From NCBI RefSeq assembly GCF_004216775.1, contig NZ_SGXF01000010.1, positions 39,335 through 103,334 on the forward strand: a stretch of DNA of 64,000 nucleotides. Reading direction: 5' to 3'. A program made the position numbers and the translations under genes. This DNA comes from Cuneatibacter caecimuris. GTDB taxonomy: Bacteria; Bacillota; Clostridia; Lachnospirales; Lachnospiraceae. The notes below the pieces were generated by a model that ran no database searches, had not been told where the DNA came from, and was given only the letters and a program-made list of their open reading frames with translations. Each line of letters opens with the position of its first letter. Position 1 is the stretch's first letter. Shown piece by piece: positions 59,363-64,000 of the stretch.

Positions 59363-61141
59363 TTATTTTTCTGCAAACGTCGGAATAATTTCTTTCCGGT
59401 TCACATCAATCATGCCCAAGTCGGACATTTTCACATTGGGGATCACCGGCAGCGCCAGCGTTACAATGCGGAGCAAAGGGTTTTCCATGCCCGTCAGTCC
59501 TAGCTCATAGTTAGCCTGTTTCATCTTCCTGCTGTCCTCCGCCAGCTCCCCTGCCGGTTTCAGAGACATCAGGCCTGCCAGAGGGAGCTCAAGAACATGC
59601 AGCAGCTTTTGATCCTTCACCGCGCTCATGCCTCCGCCGCAGCTGACCAGTGCCTGAGCCGCCGCCAGCGCGTTTTCAGGCGTATCATAAACGACAGTCA
59701 GATTGTGGCAGTCATGGGAAACCGTGGACGCCAGGGCTCCGCAGTTTGTCCCGAACCCTTTTACAATCCCAAGTCCAATGGTATCATGTCCCTGGTGGCG
59801 GTTCACTACAGCCACATACTTCAGGTCGGGATCATCCAGGAGGACCGCGCCGTCCTTCACCGGAAGCTGGATGGTCTCCAGTAAAGTGGATGATAAAAGC
59901 AGATCTTTGTACACCATACAGTTGACCTGAACGGTTCCGTTTTCCACCGGAGCCTTAATTCTGAAATCATCTGCGGACAGTTCTCTGACAAACATGGTGT
60001 TTTCCTGCTCTAACGGATAAGATTTCTCTTCAATGGATTCCAAAAGTTCCCCGTCCTTTGCCACCAGCTTTCCTCCAAAGAACACATGGGACGGCTTCAA
60101 TTCTCTGAGGTCCTCCACCAGCAGCATATCGGCCGCATAGCCCGGAGCGATGGCTCCCAGATTCTCAATATGAATTTCCTGAGCTGTATTATAAGTAGTG
60201 CTCTTGATCGCAGCCACCGGATCCATCCCATAAGAAATCGCCGCCCTGGTCACGTCATTCATATGGCCGTTATGCAGGATATCGTCCGCCTCTCTGTCGT
60301 CTGTGCAGAAACAGAGGCGGTCAAAAAAGCGTACATCTTTGACGCCTTCCCAGATAGCTTTCACGTTTTTGGTGATGGAAGAATCCCTTGCATCCACATA
60401 CATCCCGTTTCTCAGCTTCTCCAGAGCCTCCGAAGAATCCCTGGTCTCATGGCAGGTGGACGGCCCGCCGCAGAGATAGGCGGAAAGCATGCGGCCGGAC
60501 AGATAGGGAGCATGTCCCTGCAGATAACGGCCCTGCCGGTCCATCACATCCAGGATATCCATCATCCTGTCCTCGCCGTGAATGACCGCCAGGAAATCCA
60601 TCACTTCCGCCAGCCCTATGGCTCTGTCCAAATGAGAAAGTTCCTCCACTTCTTTCGCTGTAAACACTGCTCCCGCATGTTCCAGACCCGGAACAGAGGG
60701 GACGCAGCTGGGTATGTCGATCAGCTGGCGCATGGGAAGCCCCTCAGAAGCCTCGTGCATATAGCGGACGCCTTCCATCCCGCATACATTGGCAATTTCA
60801 TGGGGGTCAGTCACCACTGTGGTGGTTCCGTGCGGGATCACACAGCGGGCAAAATTCCTGGGCGTCATCATGGAGCTTTCGATATGCTCATGCGCATCGA
60901 TAAAGCCTGGAATCAGGTATTTCCCCTGGGCGTCGATCACTTCTTTGGCCCTGTCAGTATCCAAAGACAGATCGCGGTATTCCACATGGGCGATCATTCC
61001 ATCGTATACAAAAACATTTGCCGGATAAATTTCACCGGTAATCACGTTGACCAGCTGAACATTTTTGATCAGAAGATCAGATTCAATTTCTCCCAGAGCC
61101 GCTTTCAGCAGCGCCTTTTTATTTTTCGGTTTAATTTTCAT
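59363..61141 (-). CDS. ade: Adenine deaminase
   Basis: 592 residues. Deaminates adenine to hypoxanthine. YLIPGFIDAHEHIESSMMTPRNFARCV (metal His-x-His), TTTVVTDPHEIANVCG and HNLTVVYDTPENALAAA match the bacterial amidohydrolase-family adenine deaminase. Follows an NCS2 purine permease with 12 bases between, so the pair salvages adenine. Confidence 0.96.
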   Translation of the reverse strand: MKIKPKNKKALLKAALGEIESDLLIKNVQLVNVITGEIYPANVFVYDGMIAHVEYRDLSLDTDRAKEVIDAQGKYLIPGFIDAHEHIESSMMTPRNFARCVIPHGTTTVVTDPHEIANVCGMEGVRYMHEASEGLPMRQLIDIPSCVPSVPGLEHAGAVFTAKEVEELSHLDRAIGLAEVMDFLAVIHGEDRMMDILDVMDRQGRYLQGHAPYLSGRMLSAYLCGGPSTCHETRDSSEALEKLRNGMYVDARDSSITKNVKAIWEGVKDVRFFDRLCFCTDDREADDILHNGHMNDVTRAAISYGMDPVAAIKSTTYNTAQEIHIENLGAIAPGYAADMLLVEDLRELKPSHVFFGGKLVAKDGELLESIEEKSYPLEQENTMFVRELSADDFRIKAPVENGTVQVNCMVYKDLLLSSTLLETIQLPVKDGAVLLDDPDLKYVAVVNRHQGHDTIGLGIVKGFGTNCGALASTVSHDCHNLTVVYDTPENALAAAQALVSCGGGMSAVKDQKLLHVLELPLAGLMSLKPAGELAEDSRKMKQANYELGLTGMENPLLRIVTLALPVIPNVKMSDLGMIDVNRKEIIPTFAEK

Positions 61142-61153
61142 AAATTCTCCTTA

Positions 61154-62476
61154 TCAGAAAATGAAGTACAGAATCAGGGGAACACATAAAATATACAGGA
61201 ACGGATGCAGGTCTTTGAACCTGCCTGTCAGCACTTTGATCAGCACATGAGCAATAATCCCTGCAGAGATACCGCCGGCGATGGAGCCGATGAAAATGGT
61301 AAACATAATCATGACAAACGGGCCGAACGCTTCTGTGAAATCAGAAAAGTCAATGTTGGTAACACCCTGGATCATCAGAAATCCCACGAAAATCAGGGCC
61401 GGGCCGGTGGCCGCGTTGGGAATAATCAGCACCAGCGGGGACAAAAAGATCATGATCAAAAACAGCACTGCTGTGACAATGCTGGAAAATCCGGTCCGGC
61501 CGCCTGCCTCTACGCCTGCGCTGGACTCAACATAGGTGGTGATCACAGTATTACCGGTGCAGGCGCCCACACAGGTACCGATGGCATCCACCAGAAACGG
61601 CTTCTGAATATCCGGGAAATTGCCGTCCTTGTCCAGCATTCCGGCCTTCGCGCCCACGCCCAGAATCGTTCCCAGGGTGGAGAAAAAGTCTCCGCAGAAC
61701 GCGGTAAAGATCAGGGGAACCGCGCTGAAGGTCAGCACAGATTTCCAGTCGAACTGGAACATCACATTGCCCAAGCCCTTAAAATCAGGCACCTTGAATA
61801 TCGTATCCGGCAGAGTTGTCACTCCAAAAGGAATCCCCAGCAGCGTTACAACCACAATGCCGATAAGAATCGCGCCTGTCACCTTTTTTGCATTCAGAAC
61901 TGCGATCAGGATCAATCCGAAAACTGCCAGGTATACAGAAGGCTGGGTGAAATCTCCGGCGGAAATACCATTGGCAAAAGTTCCGATTCCACTGTTTTTA
62001 AAGCCCAGGTAGGCGATATAAAAGCCGATGGCCACTCCAATGGCCACCTTGATATTTTTGGGTATCGTTTTCACAATCAGATCCCGAATGCCAAAGATGG
62101 TCAATATCAGGAATATAAGTCCGGAAATCAGCGTCATAGACATAATGCCGCCAAATGAAATTTCTCCGGCGATCAGCATTCCGCCAAACAGCGCGTTGCT
62201 CCCCATGCCGGTAGCCAGCGCAAACGGCAGGTTCGCATACACCGCCATGAACATCGTAATGACGGCGCTGACAAGGGCACAGGTAACCATAATGGCTTCT
62301 TTTGAGATCACAACGCCGTTCACATCCGTGATCGTGCCGGCGTTGCCTACGATCAGGGCCGGCTGGACGACAAGAATATAGGCCATAGTCATAAAGGTGG
62401 TGATACCGGCAATGATTTCCGTCCTGAGATTGGTTTTTCGCTCTTTGATTTTGAAAAACTGGTTGATCTTTTCCAT
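61154..62476 (-). CDS. NCS2 purine permease
   Basis: 440 residues, about 13 membrane spans. GSNALFGGMLIAGE (about 90-103), VAIGFYIAYLGFKNSGIG and SSAGVEAGGRTGFSSIVTAVLF are NCS2/AzgA-type signatures (PbuG/PbuO-like). Likely imports adenine/hypoxanthine or guanine for the adjacent deaminase. Own promoter upstream. Confidence 0.9.
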   Translation of the reverse strand: MEKINQFFKIKERKTNLRTEIIAGITTFMTMAYILVVQPALIVGNAGTITDVNGVVISKEAIMVTCALVSAVITMFMAVYANLPFALATGMGSNALFGGMLIAGEISFGGIMSMTLISGLIFLILTIFGIRDLIVKTIPKNIKVAIGVAIGFYIAYLGFKNSGIGTFANGISAGDFTQPSVYLAVFGLILIAVLNAKKVTGAILIGIVVVTLLGIPFGVTTLPDTIFKVPDFKGLGNVMFQFDWKSVLTFSAVPLIFTAFCGDFFSTLGTILGVGAKAGMLDKDGNFPDIQKPFLVDAIGTCVGACTGNTVITTYVESSAGVEAGGRTGFSSIVTAVLFLIMIFLSPLVLIIPNAATGPALIFVGFLMIQGVTNIDFSDFTEAFGPFVMIMFTIFIGSIAGGISAGIIAHVLIKVLTGRFKDLHPFLYILCVPLILYFIF

Positions 62477-62508
62477 AATCTCTGCTCCTTTTGTTTTATT
62501 TACCTTCT

Positions 62509-62537
62509 ATCATAAACGCTTTTTCCTTACTTGTAAA
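62509..62537 (-). promoter_or_regulatory. Promoter of permease-ade unit
   Basis: Minus strand TTTACA (62532-62537), 17-base spacer, TATGAT (62509-62514). No purine riboswitch is visible in the short leader. Confidence 0.75.
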
Positions 62538-62561
62538 CTATTTATAAAAAAAGTATAAAAA

Positions 62562-63782
62562 TTACTGTTTTGCAGCCTCAGCCTCAGACCTCAGCATCTC
62601 TTTCAGCACGAAAACGCCCCTGCCGCAATCTTCCATAGAAGTAAATTCTTCCTTTCTGTGGGAATATCCATTCATAGATGGCACAAAAATCATACCGATT
62701 GGACATAATCCCCTGAAATTCATTGCGTCATGTCCTGCTCCGCTCATGAAATGCCTGTGAGAAATGTGGTTCTCTCTGCAGATTTCCTCCATTTTCATCT
62801 GTAAATTCCGGTCGCAGGGGGCCGCAGGCAGCTGCTGGTCCAACCGATACTGAACTTTCATGGAATGTTGCTTTTCAAAACAGTGCATCTCGTCCAGCAC
62901 ATATTGAATATACTTGTCATCCGTGCAGCGAAGATCCAGGGAAAATGTCACATGGCTGCAGATGATGTTGCACTGTCCCGGAAAAGTTTTGATACTGCCT
63001 ACAGTTGCCACGCAATTTTCATGGGCTTCTGCCAGTTCTGTAATCCTGAGTATCCACCGGGACATCTGAACTGCCGGGTCCTTTCTCCCTTCCATGGGCG
63101 TTGCCCCGGAATGTCCGCTTTCTCCATAAATTGTAACCATATGACGGATCAGGCCTGCAATTCCAGTAACAATCCCCACAGAACAATTACTGTTTTCCAG
63201 AACACGGCCCTGTTCAATATGCAGTTCCAGCATGCAGCGTATATTGGGGATACGGCAGGATTCCAGCCGGTCAGGCTGCAGCCCTGCTTCTTTCATTGCT
63301 TCATAAAGGGAAAACCCCGCCTGATCTTTGCTCTGCAGACCATCTTTGCTGCTAAAACCACAGACGGACTTACTTCCCACCATGCCGTACCCGAAACGGT
63401 TTCCTTCTTCATCCTTAAACCCGATCACTAGTACAGGCCTTCTGGGGCGAAATCCTTCTTCCCGAAGCTGCCTGACCGCTTCAATCCCTCCCAAAACGCC
63501 CAGGCTTCCGTCAAATCTCCCGCCGTTTTGTACGGTATCATAATGGGAACCACAAATCACAGCATTTGCTTCTGGTTCAGCGCCTGCCCATCTTCCGATC
63601 AAATTTCCCGCCGCGTCGCGGGATACTTCCAAACCGGCGTCTTTCATGTAACCGGCAATCAGTTCTTCTGCCTGGCGGTCTTCCATTGTAAAGGGGAATC
63701 TGGTAATGCTTCCATCTTCCTGCCGGCCGATCTTCCCAAGCTCTTCCAGCTGATTCCACAATCTCTGTTCATTAATATTCAT
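62562..63782 (-). CDS. Zn-dependent amidohydrolase (allantoate/carbamoylase, M20 family)
   Basis: 406 residues. AVICGSHYDTVQNGGRFDGSLGVLGGIEAV and VLVIGFKDEEGNRFGYGMVGSKSV (metal His and Glu/Asp), LELHIEQGRVLE and MSGAGHDAMNFRGLCPIGMIFVPS match the hydantoinase/carbamoylase family. Substrate could be allantoate, ureidoglycolate-type or N-carbamoyl amino acids; placement beside purine salvage favours a ureide. ATG behind a weak site; promoter at 63850-63878. Confidence 0.85.
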   Translation of the reverse strand: MNINEQRLWNQLEELGKIGRQEDGSITRFPFTMEDRQAEELIAGYMKDAGLEVSRDAAGNLIGRWAGAEPEANAVICGSHYDTVQNGGRFDGSLGVLGGIEAVRQLREEGFRPRRPVLVIGFKDEEGNRFGYGMVGSKSVCGFSSKDGLQSKDQAGFSLYEAMKEAGLQPDRLESCRIPNIRCMLELHIEQGRVLENSNCSVGIVTGIAGLIRHMVTIYGESGHSGATPMEGRKDPAVQMSRWILRITELAEAHENCVATVGSIKTFPGQCNIICSHVTFSLDLRCTDDKYIQYVLDEMHCFEKQHSMKVQYRLDQQLPAAPCDRNLQMKMEEICRENHISHRHFMSGAGHDAMNFRGLCPIGMIFVPSMNGYSHRKEEFTSMEDCGRGVFVLKEMLRSEAEAAKQ

Positions 63783-63849
63783 TTTATACAGCCTCTTTAT
63801 TTTTCTGACTTCTGCACACGATCATTCTGTCCTGTGAATTTCTATGGTA

Positions 63850-63878
63850 AGTATATCATGTCGGAACAGTCCGCGCAA
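63850..63878 (-). promoter_or_regulatory. Promoter of the amidohydrolase gene
   Basis: Minus strand TTGCGC (63873-63878), 17-base spacer, extended -10 TGATATACT (TATACT at 63850-63855). Confidence 0.7.
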
Positions 63879-63906
63879 GGCGCTGCCCCCATACTTCAAA
63901 TGCAAC

Positions 63907-64000
63907 AATCGAGTAGGAGGGAGTGATTAACTCCCGTCCTCTCACACCACCGTGCATACCGTTCGGTACACGGCGGTTTCAATAGTTGACGTGCACAGAC
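63907..64000 (-). mobile_element. 3' end of a group II intron (5' part off window)
   Basis: Minus strand: a GTAC-rich hairpin (CCGTGTACCG/CGGTATGCACGG), then GTGTGAGAGG, a GGGAGT TAATC ACTCCC hairpin (63919-63935) and CCTACTCGATT. This order is the typical end of clostridial group II introns (domains IV-VI). The reverse transcriptase would lie beyond position 64000. Confidence 0.75.

Noticed and set aside
1..64000. CRISPR arrays, rRNA genes
   Set aside because: No regularly spaced repeat-spacer pattern and no rRNA-like sequence found on either strand.

Overview
The window looks like chromosome of a gut Lachnospiraceae-type Firmicute (Clostridia). The right-hand 24 kb carries typical clostridial housekeeping genes: the GGGtGRT/NifU-like pair, a PPK2-type polyphosphate phosphotransferase, pyr and pur genes, and adenine deaminase with its permease. 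Gene spacing, AGGAGG ribosome sites and TTGACA/TATAAT promoters are all Firmicute-like. The genus cannot be fixed from the sequence alone.

Positions 1 to about 40.15 kb are the right part of a temperate tailed phage, lower in GC and read almost wholly on the minus strand. The left end lies outside the window. Reading leftward from the integrase: (a) 38.7-26 kb, many small early genes, several with their own copy of a 28-bp intergenic element and their own short terminator; (b) 26.1-21.5 kb, a 1366-residue protein joining an SF3 helicase, an AEP primase and a family B DNA polymerase, followed by an SSB-like protein with a matching acidic PF tail; (c) 21-10.5 kb, an SF2 helicase, DUF-type phage proteins, a LemA protein, a HAD fusion, a MazG-like protein and an IS110 element; (d) 10.5-5.5 kb, a predicted small RNA, a lipoprotein, two PD-(D/E)XK nucleases and a single-chain YonO/QDE-1-like RNA polymerase with the DFDGD catalytic motif; (e) 5.5-0 kb, a GC-rich candidate cos region, small terminase, HNH protein, connector, large terminase, portal and the start of a head-associated gene. 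Integrase (plus strand) and an excisionase-like gene lie at the right end. Three small phage genes carry a stop or frameshift, so the prophage may be starting to decay.

From 40.18 kb the sequence is bacterial. Iron-sulphur-linked genes, an HPr-like protein, polyphosphate phosphotransferase and two small regulators are followed by a degraded stretch (45.1-46.2 kb). Then come purD-N-M-E-K, three small membrane genes, pyrE, an AT-rich accessory insert (a secreted protein plus two paralogous anchored proteins), pyrD-K-F-C, adenine deaminase, an NCS2 permease and an amidohydrolase. The last ~95 bases are the 3' end of a group II intron on the minus strand.

The best candidates for something new are the phage's own gene-expression and replication equipment: a single-chain RNA polymerase together with nine near-identical intergenic elements, and a one-polypeptide helicase-primase-polymerase ending in an SSB-like tip.
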